From DASVDK01 sp036562265 [NCBI: Thermodesulfobacteriota bacterium] (GTDB taxonomy: Bacteria > DASVDK01), in assembly GCA_036562265.1 (NCBI GenBank), contig DATCKS010000434.1:1-14060 (forward strand): a stretch of 14,060 bases of DNA. The letters are read 5' to 3'. The notes below the pieces were generated by a model. It was not told the DNA's origin and did not search any database. It was given only the letters and a program-made list of their open reading frames with translations. Positions 6,672 to 14,060 of this stretch are shown here, in pieces; the stretch's first letter is position 1, and each line of letters opens with the position of its first letter. Both the position numbers and the translations under genes were made by a program.

Positions 6672-6701
6672 GGGAGGCCGGCGCCGGCGCGCCGGCCTCC
6701 C
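6672..6701. terminator. Perfect 13-bp hairpin between convergent transcription units
   Basis: GGGAGGCCGGCGC (6672-6684), loop CGGC, then GCGCCGGCCTCCC (6689-6701): an uninterrupted 13-bp stem with a 4-nt loop. It sits between the stop of the dienelactone hydrolase (+) and that of the M20 amidohydrolase (-), the place for a bidirectional terminator. No T-tract is present on either side, as often in very GC-rich genomes. Confidence 0.6.
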
Positions 6702-6734
6702 CGCCGGCGGCCGTCATGGCCCCCCTTTCGTCGA

Positions 6735-7907
6735 TCAGGGCCGCTCCGCCCGCACCTTGTCGAGCGCGCCCGGCGTGAACAGGAGGTCGAGTGCCGTCTG
6801 CGCGAGGAGCGTCGCGCCGGCGCGGATCATCGCCTTCGCGCGCGGCGAGGCGGCCGCGGCGGCGAAGGCGGGCGTGTGGAGGCTCGTCCCCAGGTCGGCC
6901 ACCTCGAGGTAGGCGTGCAGGCCGGGGATCCGCTGGCTCACGTTGCCGAAGTCGGTCGATCCGGCCATCTCACCACCCCGCGGCCCCTCGGCGAGCCCGA
7001 GCGCCTCGAGATTCCCGCGAAAGAGCGCCGACAGCGTCGGGTACTCGCGCACCGGTTCGTACGGGTACCCGGTCGTCTCGGTCGTCATGCGGCAGCCGGT
7101 GGCCGTGGCCGCCCCCTCCGCGACGGCGAGGACCCGCCGGTGCAACTCCCGGACGTAGGCCGGGTCGAGCGCCCTCACGTAGAACTCGGCCTCGGTGTAG
7201 TCGGGGATGATGTTGGGCTTGTCGCCGCCGCGGGTGATCACGCCGTGGATGCGGGCGTCGCCGGTGATCTGCTGGCGCATGAGGCCTATGCCGGTGAAGA
7301 GGAGGATCATGGCGTCGAGGGCGTTCACGCCGAGGTGCGGCGCCCCCGCCGCGTGCGCGTTCCTGCCGTGGAAGGCGACCTTGAAGGGGATCAGGCCGAG
7401 CGCCGGGGCCCACGCGGCGGTGCGGTCCCAGGGGTGGATCATCATGGCGGCGTCGATGCCGTCGAAGACCCCGGCGTCGAGGAGCGCCTGCTTGCCGCCG
7501 CCGCCCTCCTCGGCCGGCGTCCCGAGGACGATCACGCGACCCGCCTCCGGCGGTACGAGGTCGCGGCAGGCAAGCCCGGCGCCGACCGCGATGGTCGCGA
7601 TGAGGTTGTGCCCGCAGGCGTGACCGATCTTCGGGAGCGCGTCGTACTCCGCCAGCATCGCGACCGTCGGCGCCCCCGGCTTCGCCGGACCGGTCTCGGC
7701 GAGGAAGGCCGTTGCCACCCCGCCGACGCCCTGGGTCACGCGGAAGCCGCGCGCGGCGAGGAACTCCCCGAGCCAGGCGGCCGCCTGGCGCTCCTCGTAG
7801 CCGAGTTCGGGGTTCGCATGGATCCGGTCGGCCAGCTGCTCGAGTTCGGGACCGGCAGCCTCGACCGCCGCCTTCGCCTTCGCCTTCCGTGTCGAGAGAT
7901 CCGCCAT
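6735..7907 (-). CDS. M20 family amidohydrolase/peptidase (M20D, AbgB-like)
   Basis: The 390-residue protein is an M20D-type metallohydrolase, the group with p-aminobenzoyl-glutamate hydrolase, IAA-amino acid hydrolases and N-acyl-amino acid amidohydrolases. Seen motifs are AEYDALPKIGHACGHN (H96, C98, H100), TPAEEGGGG (E133 catalytic base, E134 ligand), MMIHP (H158) and a central lid domain near HGRNAHAAGAP. These would bind two metal ions and cleave an amide of an amino acid. ATG at 7907 is preferred because AGGAG lies 8 nt before it; an ATG at 7913, six bases upstream, overlaps the stop of the upstream gene (TGATG) and is possible. It is the last gene of the leftward operon. The substrate is not known; its neighbour suggests an N-carbamoyl or N-acyl amino acid. 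Confidence 0.85.
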   Translation of the reverse strand: MADLSTRKAKAKAAVEAAGPELEQLADRIHANPELGYEERQAAAWLGEFLAARGFRVTQGVGGVATAFLAETGPAKPGAPTVAMLAEYDALPKIGHACGHNLIATIAVGAGLACRDLVPPEAGRVIVLGTPAEEGGGGKQALLDAGVFDGIDAAMMIHPWDRTAAWAPALGLIPFKVAFHGRNAHAAGAPHLGVNALDAMILLFTGIGLMRQQITGDARIHGVITRGGDKPNIIPDYTEAEFYVRALDPAYVRELHRRVLAVAEGAATATGCRMTTETTGYPYEPVREYPTLSALFRGNLEALGLAEGPRGGEMAGSTDFGNVSQRIPGLHAYLEVADLGTSLHTPAFAAAAASPRAKAMIRAGATLLAQTALDLLFTPGALDKVRAERP

Positions 7908-7912
7908 GCGCA

Positions 7913-8407
7913 TCACTCCTTCTTCCTGGCGACGAAGCGGAAGTCGCAGTGGGACGCCCCCTGCATCAGTGTCCGGGTACGGGTGAGCGTCACGTCCGGA
8001 TTGAAGCCCTCGATGAGCGCGAAGTCGCGGCTGCACGACAGAACGTCGCCCAGCTCCGGGATGCCGAGCGCGCGGTACATCTCGGCGTATCGGCAGCGCG
8101 TCACGTCGAAGGCGAGCCGCTCGTCCGTTTGCTCGTGCACCGTCATCCGGTAGGCGTCCCCCCGTTTCCAGTCGTCGAGCGCCTCGGCGAACCTCGAGAG
8201 GGAGTTGCCGCCCATCCGCCGCGCGAGCTGCCGCCCCTGCTCGCGCGCGACCTCGGTGATCACCCGCCGCACGATGCCGATCACGCGCTCGCGCCCGAAC
8301 TCCGCGCCGAGCGCCTCGATCACCGGCGCGAGGATCCGCGCCTCGACCTCTCGCCGCGTCAGCACCCCGATCCGCTCGTTCAGGGTATCCGGGAGCCCCT
8401 CCGCCAT
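7913..8407 (-). CDS. L-2-amino-thiazoline-4-carboxylic acid hydrolase family protein
   Basis: The 164-residue protein matches the ATC_hydrolase family (PF14196) by its C-terminal half: [20 protein letters not shown], then [16 protein letters not shown] and GASHCDFRF. Conserved C105, C125, D128 and C154 can be picked out as candidate functional residues. The founding member opens the ring of 2-amino-thiazoline-4-carboxylate to N-carbamoyl-cysteine; most relatives are uncharacterised, so the true substrate may differ. ATG at 8407 is chosen because GGAGG lies 5 nt ahead and family length fits; the frame runs further to 8689 only as antisense of the SDR gene. Its stop overlaps the possible ATG of the M20 amidohydrolase, which points to coupled translation and a shared pathway. 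Confidence 0.8.
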   Translation of the reverse strand: MAEGLPDTLNERIGVLTRREVEARILAPVIEALGAEFGRERVIGIVRRVITEVAREQGRQLARRMGGNSLSRFAEALDDWKRGDAYRMTVHEQTDERLAFDVTRCRYAEMYRALGIPELGDVLSCSRDFALIEGFNPDVTLTRTRTLMQGASHCDFRFVARKKE

Positions 8408-8451
8408 CGTCTCCTCCCCGGGTCGCGCCTCGACCCTCTCCCCACCCTTCG

Positions 8452-9252
8452 CTATTCCGCGGTCCAGCCGCCGTCGACGTAGAGCGTCTGACCGGTGATG
8501 TACGACGCCAGGTCGGACGCGAGAAAGAGGACCGGCCAGGCGATCTCGGCCGGCTCGGCGACCCGCCCGAGCGGTGTCCGCGCGCGCACCTCGTCGAGGA
8601 AGCCCGGACGCGCGAAGACCGGCTCGACGAGCGGCGTCCGGACGTAACCGGGGGCAACCGCGTTCACCCGCACGCCGTGGGGCGCCCACTCGAGCGCCAG
8701 GACCCGCGTGATCTGGTCCACCCCCGCCTTGGTCGCCCCGTAGGCCGCCATCTCCCGCCGGCCGACACGGCCGGCGATCGAGCCGATGGAGACGACCGCA
8801 CCCGACCGACGCGCGACCATGTGGCGGCCGACGGCCCGCGTGAGGAAGAAGAGCCCCCTGAGGTTGGTGGCGAAGAGTCGGTCCCAGACCGCCTCGGTCG
8901 CCGCGAGGGCCGGCTCGCGTGCGCTGGTCCCGGCGTTGTTCACGAGGACGTCGATGCGACCGTGCCGTGCCGCGACGGCGTCCGCGAAGCCCGCGGCAGC
9001 GCCGGTGTCCGCAACGTCGAGGGCAACCGTCTCGGCGCGCCCGCCCGCCTCCTCCACCGCATGCGCCACCTCGGCGAGCGGGGCCGGGTCCCGCGCCGTG
9101 AGCACCACCGTGGCTCCCGCCGCGCCGAAGGCTCTCGCCACCGCCTCGCCGATGCCGCGGGAGGCGCCGGTCACGACCGCCACCTTCCCGCGGAAGTCGA
9201 GCGACGGGTGGCGCTCGGCTGCCCTGCGGTCCACGGCCGGCCTGCGGCTCAC
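8452..9252 (-). CDS. Short-chain dehydrogenase/reductase (classical SDR)
   Basis: The 266-residue protein is a classical SDR oxidoreductase using NAD(P). Features: cofactor motif TGASRGIG (28-35), D79 for the adenine ring, NNAG (105-108), catalytic S158, Y171 and K175 (YGATK), and a C-terminal DGGW typical of FabG-like enzymes. LTARD after the second strand (R54) hints at NADP preference. The GTG start at 9252 overlaps the LivM stop as GTGA, and GGAG lies 8 nt upstream. An unusual 20-residue Arg-rich lead precedes the Rossmann fold, so a later start is possible but none with a good site was seen. Its place after the permease genes suggests it acts on the imported compound. Confidence 0.88.
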   Translation of the reverse strand: MSRRPAVDRRAAERHPSLDFRGKVAVVTGASRGIGEAVARAFGAAGATVVLTARDPAPLAEVAHAVEEAGGRAETVALDVADTGAAAGFADAVAARHGRIDVLVNNAGTSAREPALAATEAVWDRLFATNLRGLFFLTRAVGRHMVARRSGAVVSIGSIAGRVGRREMAAYGATKAGVDQITRVLALEWAPHGVRVNAVAPGYVRTPLVEPVFARPGFLDEVRARTPLGRVAEPAEIAWPVLFLASDLASYITGQTLYVDGGWTAE

Positions 9253-10196
9253 GGCCGTCTCCGCTTGCCGGTGAAGAGCGGGTAGAGCCCCTGCGGCAGG
9301 AAGAAGATCAGGGCCACGTAGGTGAGGCCGACGAAGATGAGCCAGGAGCGGAAGATCTCGCTCAGCACCTCGCGCGCCGCGATGACGAGGCTCGCCCCGA
9401 GGACGGGCCCCACGAGCGTCCCGGTCCCCCCGAGGACCGCGTACAGCACGGCGTCGCCGGAGAGCGCCCACCCGACGTTCTCCGGGGAGGCGATCTTCTC
9501 GTGCCAGGCGGTCACGACCCCGGCCAGACCGGCCACCGCGCCGGACACGCCGAAGGCGACCGTCTTGTAGGCCTCCACGCGGTACCCGGCGAACCGAATC
9601 CGGACCTCGTTCTCGCGGATCCCCTCGAGCACCCGCCCGAACGGCGTGCGCGTCAACGCCGAGAGGCCGAGGTAGGCGAGGACGAGCAGGACGAGGACCA
9701 CGTAATAGAGCGTCGTCTGGTCGTCGAGCGCGAGGCCGAGCATCGGCGCCACGCGCACGCCGTTCAGCCCGTTGTCGCCGCCGGTGAGGCCACCCGGGTC
9801 TGACAGGACGAGGAGGAAGATCGCCTCGGCGAAGGCAAAGGTCACCAGGAAGACCGCCACCGACCCCACGCGCGCGGCGAAGAAGCCGACGACGAGGCCG
9901 AGCAGCGCGGCGGCGCCGACGCCGAGCACGAGGCCGACGGGCGCCGAGGTGACGCCGCCCTTGACGACCAGCATCGCGGCGACGTACGCGCCGGTGCCGA
10001 AGAAGGCCGCGTGGCCGAAGGAGAAGAGGCCCACGAAGCCGTTGAGGAAGTCCCAGGCCATCGCGTAGAGCCCCATGAGCATCATCCGGACGACGACGTG
10101 CTCGTAGTACGTGGCACTCCCGGTCGCCGACAGGAGCGGCGGGAGCGCGGCCGTGGCCGCCACCGCGGCGACCCCGACCAGGCGGCGCGCCGTCAC
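9249..10196 (-). CDS. livM: Branched-chain amino acid type ABC permease LivM
   Basis: The 315-residue inner-membrane permease belongs to the BPD_transp_2 family. It has about nine or ten hydrophobic segments, the LivM motif [19 protein letters not shown], and the cytoplasmic coupling loop [19 protein letters not shown] that contacts the ATPase. The end [15 protein letters not shown] is typical. The GTG start at 10196 overlaps the LivH stop in GTGA, so translation is probably coupled. Together with LivH it forms the channel through which the solute bound by the periplasmic protein passes. Confidence 0.92.
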   Translation of the reverse strand: MTARRLVGVAAVAATAALPPLLSATGSATYYEHVVVRMMLMGLYAMAWDFLNGFVGLFSFGHAAFFGTGAYVAAMLVVKGGVTSAPVGLVLGVGAAALLGLVVGFFAARVGSVAVFLVTFAFAEAIFLLVLSDPGGLTGGDNGLNGVRVAPMLGLALDDQTTLYYVVLVLLVLAYLGLSALTRTPFGRVLEGIRENEVRIRFAGYRVEAYKTVAFGVSGAVAGLAGVVTAWHEKIASPENVGWALSGDAVLYAVLGGTGTLVGPVLGASLVIAAREVLSEIFRSWLIFVGLTYVALIFFLPQGLYPLFTGKRRRP

Positions 10197-11065
10197 TTGA
10201 GGATCCCCGCGCGGCCGAAGAGGCCGAGCGGCCGGAAGACCAGTACGGCGATCATGGCCGCGAAGGCGAGGATCGTGCCGGCGGTCCCGGACAGGTAGGC
10301 CACCCCGAAGGCCGTGACCTGCCCCACGAGGATGCCCGCCACCACCACCCCCGCGAGGCTGCCGAGGCCCCCGAGGATGACCACGACGAAGAGGATCATG
10401 AGCAGGTCGAAGCACATGGTCGGGTAGACGGAGAGGATGGGACCCGCCAGCACGCCGGCCACGCCGGCGACGCCGGTGCCGAGGGCGAAGACGAGGGAGT
10501 TCACGCGGGGCGCATTGGTCCCCATCGCCTGCGACACCTCGCTGTCGAGGGCGATCGACTGGACGATGATCCCGAGCGTGGTGCGGTGGAACGCCAGGGC
10601 CAGCCCGCCCATGAGCGCCGCCGTGAACGCCATGACGAAGAGCCAGTAGGTCGGGTAGACGATCGGACCGATCGTGATCAGGCCGGTGAGCCCGTCCGGG
10701 ATGTCGGAGGTCCGGGGCACCGGCCCCCAGATGAGCTTGGCCACTTCCGAGGCCACGATGGCGACGCCGAGGGTCACCACGAGGACCTGCATCCCGTCGC
10801 GCTTCCACCGGACGAGCGGTCGGATGGCGGCGACCTCGAGCAGGAGCCCGAGCGCGGCGTTCACCGCGAAGGCCACGACGAGCGTGAGCGGGAACCCGAG
10901 CGTCGGCGTGAGCCCGATGCCGAGGTAGGCGCCGAGCATGTAGAAGACGCCGTGGGCGACGTTGACGATGCCCTGCAGCCCGAAGACGATCGTCAGCCCC
11001 GCGGCCAGCAGGATGTAGATCGCCCCGATGGTGAGGCCGTTGAGCACCTGGAGGACGATGGCCAC
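10193..11065 (-). CDS. livH: Branched-chain amino acid type ABC permease LivH
   Basis: The 290-residue permease has typical LivH length and motifs: QVLNGLTIGAIYILLAAGLT, FGLQGIVNVAHGVFYMLGAY, and the coupling-loop region TTLGIIVQSIALDSEVSQAM. It ends [14 protein letters not shown], normal for the family. GTG at 11065 is taken because GGAGG lies 7 nt ahead. It lies 11 bp after LivF and overlaps LivM by 4 bp. The open frame continues upstream as antisense-like Arg-rich sequence across livF, which is not part of the protein. Confidence 0.92.
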   Translation of the reverse strand: MAIVLQVLNGLTIGAIYILLAAGLTIVFGLQGIVNVAHGVFYMLGAYLGIGLTPTLGFPLTLVVAFAVNAALGLLLEVAAIRPLVRWKRDGMQVLVVTLGVAIVASEVAKLIWGPVPRTSDIPDGLTGLITIGPIVYPTYWLFVMAFTAALMGGLALAFHRTTLGIIVQSIALDSEVSQAMGTNAPRVNSLVFALGTGVAGVAGVLAGPILSVYPTMCFDLLMILFVVVILGGLGSLAGVVVAGILVGQVTAFGVAYLSGTAGTILAFAAMIAVLVFRPLGLFGRAGILK

Positions 11066-11076
11066 GACAGCGCCTC

Positions 11077-11799
11077 CTACACGTCCACGCCGAGGTAGCG
11101 CCCGAGGAGCGCCGAATCGGCCTCGAGGTCGCCGATGTCGCCGGCAGCCACGATCCGCCCCTTCTCGAGCACGTAGCCGCGGTCGGCCACGGCGAACGCG
11201 GTGCGCACGTTCTGCTCCACGAGGAGGATGGTGAGCCCCTGCCCCTTGAGGGTGCCGAGCGCCTCCACGATCGTCTCGACCACGCGCGGCGCGATCCCCT
11301 CGGTCGGTTCGTCGAGGACGATCAGCTCGTCGCCGCCGACGAGGGCCCGCGCGATGGCGACCATCTGCTGCTCGCCCCCGGAGAGGCTGCCGGCCTGTTG
11401 GTGGCGGCGCTCGGCGAGCACGGGGAAGAGCGCGAAGACCCGATCGAGCTGAGCCGACCAGTCGAGCCTCCCCCTGGCCTTGTTGGCGAACGGGATGCGG
11501 AGGTTCTGGAGGACCGTGAGCGGGCCGAAGAGCTGACGCCCCTCGGGCGAGTAGCCGAGGCCGAGCCGGGCGATCTCGTGCGGCGGCCGCCGGGTGATGT
11601 CCTCCCCCTTGAACGTGATGGTCCCCGACCGGGCGGGGTTGAGCCCCGTGATGGCCCGCAGCGTCGTCGTCTTGCCCATGCCGTTGCGGCCGAGGAGGGC
11701 GACCGCCTCGCCCCGGCGGACCTCGAGCGTCACCTCGAAGAGGACCGTCGTGTCGCCGTAGCCGGCGCTGACCCGATCGAGGCTCAGCATCGCGCTCAT
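11077..11799 (-). CDS. livF: ABC transporter ATP-binding protein LivF
   Basis: The 240-residue ATPase has the full motif set: Walker A GRNGMGKTT (37-45), signature LSGGEQQM, Walker B LIVLDEPTEGIAP and switch histidine region LLVEQNVRTAF. GRNGMGKTT and LDEPTEGIAP are typical of LivF rather than LivG. The ATG at 11799 overlaps the LivG stop as ATGA. It is expected to pair with LivG on the LivHM permease. Confidence 0.93.
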   Translation of the reverse strand: MSAMLSLDRVSAGYGDTTVLFEVTLEVRRGEAVALLGRNGMGKTTTLRAITGLNPARSGTITFKGEDITRRPPHEIARLGLGYSPEGRQLFGPLTVLQNLRIPFANKARGRLDWSAQLDRVFALFPVLAERRHQQAGSLSGGEQQMVAIARALVGGDELIVLDEPTEGIAPRVVETIVEALGTLKGQGLTILLVEQNVRTAFAVADRGYVLEKGRIVAAGDIGDLEADSALLGRYLGVDV

Positions 11800-12539
11800 G
11801 CCTGGCCCCCGCCGAGGTAGACGGCCTGCACGTCGGGGTTCGCCCGGATCGCGTCCGGCGGACCTTCCGCAAGGACCTCGCCGCGGTGGAGGACGGTGAC
11901 CCGGTCCGAGATGGACATGACGACCTGCATGTCGTGCTCGACGATCACGAGTGTGATCGCCGGGGCAAGCCCACGAAGGATCGCCGCGGTCCGCCGCGTC
12001 TCGTCGGGCGACATGCCGGCCGTCGGCTCGTCCAGGAGGAGGAGCTTCGGCTCGGCAGCGAGGACCATGGCCATCTCGAGCAGACGCTTGTCGCCGTGGG
12101 AGAGGAGCCCGGCCGGCAGGTCGGCCCGCGAAGCGAGGTCGAAGCGCTCGAGCGCCGCCGCCACGCGCCGATCGATCTCGTCGGGCGGTCGCGTGGCGCG
12201 GGCGAACGGTAACCCGGAGGCCCGTGCTCGGCCGCTCGCGAGGAGCGCCACGTTCTCCCGGACGGACAACCGGGGGAACACCGACGAGACCTGGAACGAG
12301 CGCACCACCCCCAGCCGGAAGATCTCCGGGGGCGCAAGCCCCGTGATATCGCGCCCTGCAAAGACGATCCGCCCCTCGGACGGTGCGAGCACACCCGTCA
12401 CGAGGTTGAAGAGCGTGGTCTTGCCGGCGCCGTTGGGCCCGATGATGGAGCGGACCTCGCCCGGCGCCACCTCCAGGCTCACCCGGTTGACGGCCGCAAG
12501 CCCCCCGAAGCGGCGGGTGAGGCCCTCGGTGCGGAGCAC
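11796..12539 (-). CDS. livG: ABC transporter ATP-binding protein LivG
   Basis: The 247-residue ATPase starts at GTG 12539 with LRTEGLTRRFGGLAAVN, the usual LivG opening. Motifs: Walker A GPNGAGKTT (34-42), Q-loop VVRSFQ, signature LSHGDKRLLEMAM, Walker B KLLLLDEPTAGMSP and switch VIVEHDMQVVM. The C-terminal NPDVQAVYLGGG is the LivG-type tail. The start lies 8 nt after the stop of the binding-protein gene with no good Shine-Dalgarno, so reinitiation by coupling is likely. Its stop overlaps the LivF start. Confidence 0.92.
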   Translation of the reverse strand: MLRTEGLTRRFGGLAAVNRVSLEVAPGEVRSIIGPNGAGKTTLFNLVTGVLAPSEGRIVFAGRDITGLAPPEIFRLGVVRSFQVSSVFPRLSVRENVALLASGRARASGLPFARATRPPDEIDRRVAAALERFDLASRADLPAGLLSHGDKRLLEMAMVLAAEPKLLLLDEPTAGMSPDETRRTAAILRGLAPAITLVIVEHDMQVVMSISDRVTVLHRGEVLAEGPPDAIRANPDVQAVYLGGGQA

Positions 12540-12547
12540 GGCGCGAG

Positions 12548-13807
12548 CTACAGCTTCGTGGCGGGCTCGCAGCCGGTCTTGCCGCAGGGGACGAGGAGCG
12601 CGTCCGGATCGCCGGCCGGCTCGACGTAGGCCGGGTAGATCCCGTACTTCTCGGTTTGCCGGCCCTCCACCATGAAGATCGGCATCACGGCCGCATGGTC
12701 GCACTCGCGGAAGTAGACGTCCCCCATGACCGAGTTGCGGTGCCGCAGGCGGCGGAGCTCCCGCACGACGGTGAGCGGGTCGGTCGTCCCCCCGTTCTGG
12801 AGCGCCATGGCGAGCATCTCGACCCCCGTGTACGCGCGGGCCGCCGTTGGGTCGGGCCACGCCTTGTGCAGGGCGTGGTAGGCCTGGGCAAACTGCTGCA
12901 TGCGCGGGGCCGACGGGTGCTCGTACGTGAAGCACTCGCCCGCCGTCATCCCGAGCACCGCGTCGCCCGCCGCGACGGCGTCGATCTGCGACCAGAAGTT
13001 GTGGTGCAGGTGCGCGCGGACGCCCATCTGCCGGATCTGCTTGATGATGCGGGCGTAGCCGGCGCCGAACACGACGAGGCCGATCACGTCGGGCTTGGCG
13101 GCGATCGCCTTGGTCACGTACGGCGCGTAGTTGGTCGTGCCGAGCGGAGGGTACTCCTCCCCCACGATCTCGATCTTCCGCCCGAGACTCGCGGCCTCCT
13201 TCATGAGCTCGACGGAGTTGCGGCCCCAGGAGTAGTCGTCGCCGATGAAGAACCACCTCGCGCCGTACTTCTTCGCCGCCTGCGCGGCCGGCAGCGAGAA
13301 GAGCCGCGAACTGGGGCAGAGGGCGAAGCTGTACGTCCCGCAGGCGGGCGGCTCGGAGATGGCCGGGTTGCCGGAGCCGGTGTTGATGAACGGGACCTTC
13401 CCTTCCTTGTTCAGGTACTCCTGGACCGCGAGCGACACCGAAGAGAAGATGACGCCGGTGAGGACGTGCACCCGGTCGCGCTCGACGAGCTTCTTGGCCT
13501 TCGAGAGCCCCGTGGCGACTTTGCTCTCGGTGTCCTCGAGCACGAGCCGCACCGGCCGGCCGCCGATGCCCGGCTTGCCGAGGACGCCGCCCGTCTTGTT
13601 GATCTCGTCGACCGCCATCTGGATGCCGAGCGCCTGCTGGCTCCCGATGGTGGAGGCGACGCCCGACAGCTCGCAGAGGGCGCCGATGCGGATCTCCTCC
13701 TGCTGGGCGAGCGCCCGCGAGCGGATGAAGGGCGTGGCGCCGAGGGCCGCCGCGCCGACGGCCGCGGCCCTGAGTACCTGTCGCCGAGTGGTCGCCGTGT
13801 CGCTCAT
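12548..13807 (-). CDS. Branched-chain amino acid type ABC substrate-binding protein, Tat signal
   Basis: The 419-residue periplasmic binding protein is of the Peripla_BP_6 type (LivK/AmiC-like). It has a twin-arginine leader, TTRRQVLRAAAVGAAALG, with likely cleavage after RALA (residue 34), followed by IRIGALCELSGVASTIG and AVDEINKTGGVLG typical of lobe 1. Lobe-2 features include the GDDYSWGRNS and GYARIIKQIRQMG stretches. Cysteines near the middle (PPACGTYSFALC) and at the end (PCGKTGC) could form disulfides outside the cytoplasm. ATG at 13807 is chosen for GGAGG 7 nt upstream and the Tat leader; the frame continues to 13921 without support. Such proteins bind amino acids, amides, urea or aromatic and short-chain acids, and the ligand is not evident here. 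Confidence 0.92.
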   Translation of the reverse strand: MSDTATTRRQVLRAAAVGAAALGATPFIRSRALAQQEEIRIGALCELSGVASTIGSQQALGIQMAVDEINKTGGVLGKPGIGGRPVRLVLEDTESKVATGLSKAKKLVERDRVHVLTGVIFSSVSLAVQEYLNKEGKVPFINTGSGNPAISEPPACGTYSFALCPSSRLFSLPAAQAAKKYGARWFFIGDDYSWGRNSVELMKEAASLGRKIEIVGEEYPPLGTTNYAPYVTKAIAAKPDVIGLVVFGAGYARIIKQIRQMGVRAHLHHNFWSQIDAVAAGDAVLGMTAGECFTYEHPSAPRMQQFAQAYHALHKAWPDPTAARAYTGVEMLAMALQNGGTTDPLTVVRELRRLRHRNSVMGDVYFRECDHAAVMPIFMVEGRQTEKYGIYPAYVEPAGDPDALLVPCGKTGCEPATKL

Positions 13808-13822
13808 GTCGCATCCTCCAAG

Positions 13823-13837
13823 GGCCCGGTCCGGGCC
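13823..13837. repeat. Perfect 15-bp dyad before the binding-protein gene
   Basis: GGCCCGG, central T, CCGGGCC: a perfect 7-bp inverted repeat in the 31-bp gap between the thioesterase stop and the binding-protein start. It may be an operator, an internal attenuator or a processing hairpin that sets the binding protein's higher expression. Palindromes of G and C arise easily by chance in such DNA. Confidence 0.4.
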
Positions 13838-13838
13838 G

Positions 13839-14060
13839 TCAACGCTGTCTCGGTGCGGCGTACACCCCGCGGGCCACCGCGACCAGCTCGCCGCTGGCGT
13901 CCCGGATCTCGACGTCGGCAACCCCGACGGTTCGACCGGTCCGCACGGCGCGGCCCACCGCGACGAGGTCGCCGCGGCGCGCGGGCCGCAAGTAGTCGAT
14001 CCGGAGGTCGATCGTCGGCACGCCGGCGCCGTAGCGCGTGGCCACCGCGTAGTCGCCCGT
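13839..14060 (-). CDS. Hotdog-fold thioesterase (PaaI-like), C-terminal part; 5' end outside window
   Basis: Seventy-three residues are visible, in frame up to the window edge, beginning TGDYAVATRYGAG. The run VPTIDLRIDYLRPARRGDL, then the strands VGRAVRTGRTVGVADVEI and a D-A-S-G-E-L-V-A-V-A-R-G turn, is the C-terminal half of the 4HBT/PaaI hotdog domain (T-x-D-L-x-x-x-Y-L-R-P-A). These enzymes hydrolyse acyl-CoA thioesters such as phenylacetyl-CoA derivatives in the cytoplasm. The active-site Asn/Asp of the long helix lies outside the window. A GTG at 14045 could be mistaken for a start, but the fold needs more sequence upstream. It lies 31 bp before the binding-protein gene in the same direction and likely heads or precedes the operon. 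Confidence 0.8.
   Translation of the reverse strand, partial: TGDYAVATRYGAGVPTIDLRIDYLRPARRGDLVAVGRAVRTGRTVGVADVEIRDASGELVAVARGVYAAPRQR

Noticed and set aside
8408-8689. N-terminal extension of the ATC-hydrolase-family gene
   Set aside because: It is antisense-like frame shadow of the SDR gene; the start at 8407 has a Shine-Dalgarno and fits family length.

Overview
The window is very G+C-rich bacterial DNA with dense, short-spaced genes and frequent GTG starts. The style and gene content (tandem branched-chain amino acid type ABC transport operon, twin PRC-barrel protein, ATC-hydrolase-family protein, secreted dienelactone hydrolase) recall soil lineages such as Candidatus Rokubacteria/Methylomirabilota or a high-GC proteobacterium. 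No marker gene fixes the taxonomy, so this is an impression only.

Left part (1-3834): the last 37 codons of an IS110-family transposase and the element's right end, then an MFS exporter-like gene (+), a small DUF2784 membrane protein (-) lying wholly antisense to the 3' part of the MFS reading frame, a thiamine-diphosphate enzyme of the acetolactate synthase type (+), and a DUF1440-like membrane protein (-) whose stop codon overlaps that of the enzyme. Three of these genes (MFS, DUF2784, TPP enzyme) have a -10-like hexamer 6-8 nt before the ATG and no Shine-Dalgarno sequence, which suggests leaderless mRNAs.

Middle part (3835-6734): a two-gene plus-strand unit (duplicated PRC-barrel protein, then a PPC/DUF296 protein), a 456-bp stretch with hairpins but no convincing gene, and a Tat-exported dienelactone hydrolase. 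A perfect 13-bp GC hairpin separates it from the convergent operon on its right.

Right part (6735-14060): one leftward operon of nine genes with overlaps or short gaps: hotdog thioesterase (cut by the window edge), substrate-binding protein, LivG, LivF, LivH, LivM, SDR dehydrogenase, ATC-hydrolase-family protein, M20 amidohydrolase. The first six genes up to LivM suggest uptake of an amino-acid-like or carboxylate substrate with CoA chemistry nearby. The last three suggest oxidation/reduction and two successive hydrolytic steps. The ATC-hydrolase/M20 pair resembles the enzyme classes of the known thiazoline-carboxylate to N-carbamoyl-cysteine to cysteine pathway, and this transporter-linked arrangement is the best candidate here for an undescribed catabolic system. 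The real substrate cannot be read from sequence alone.
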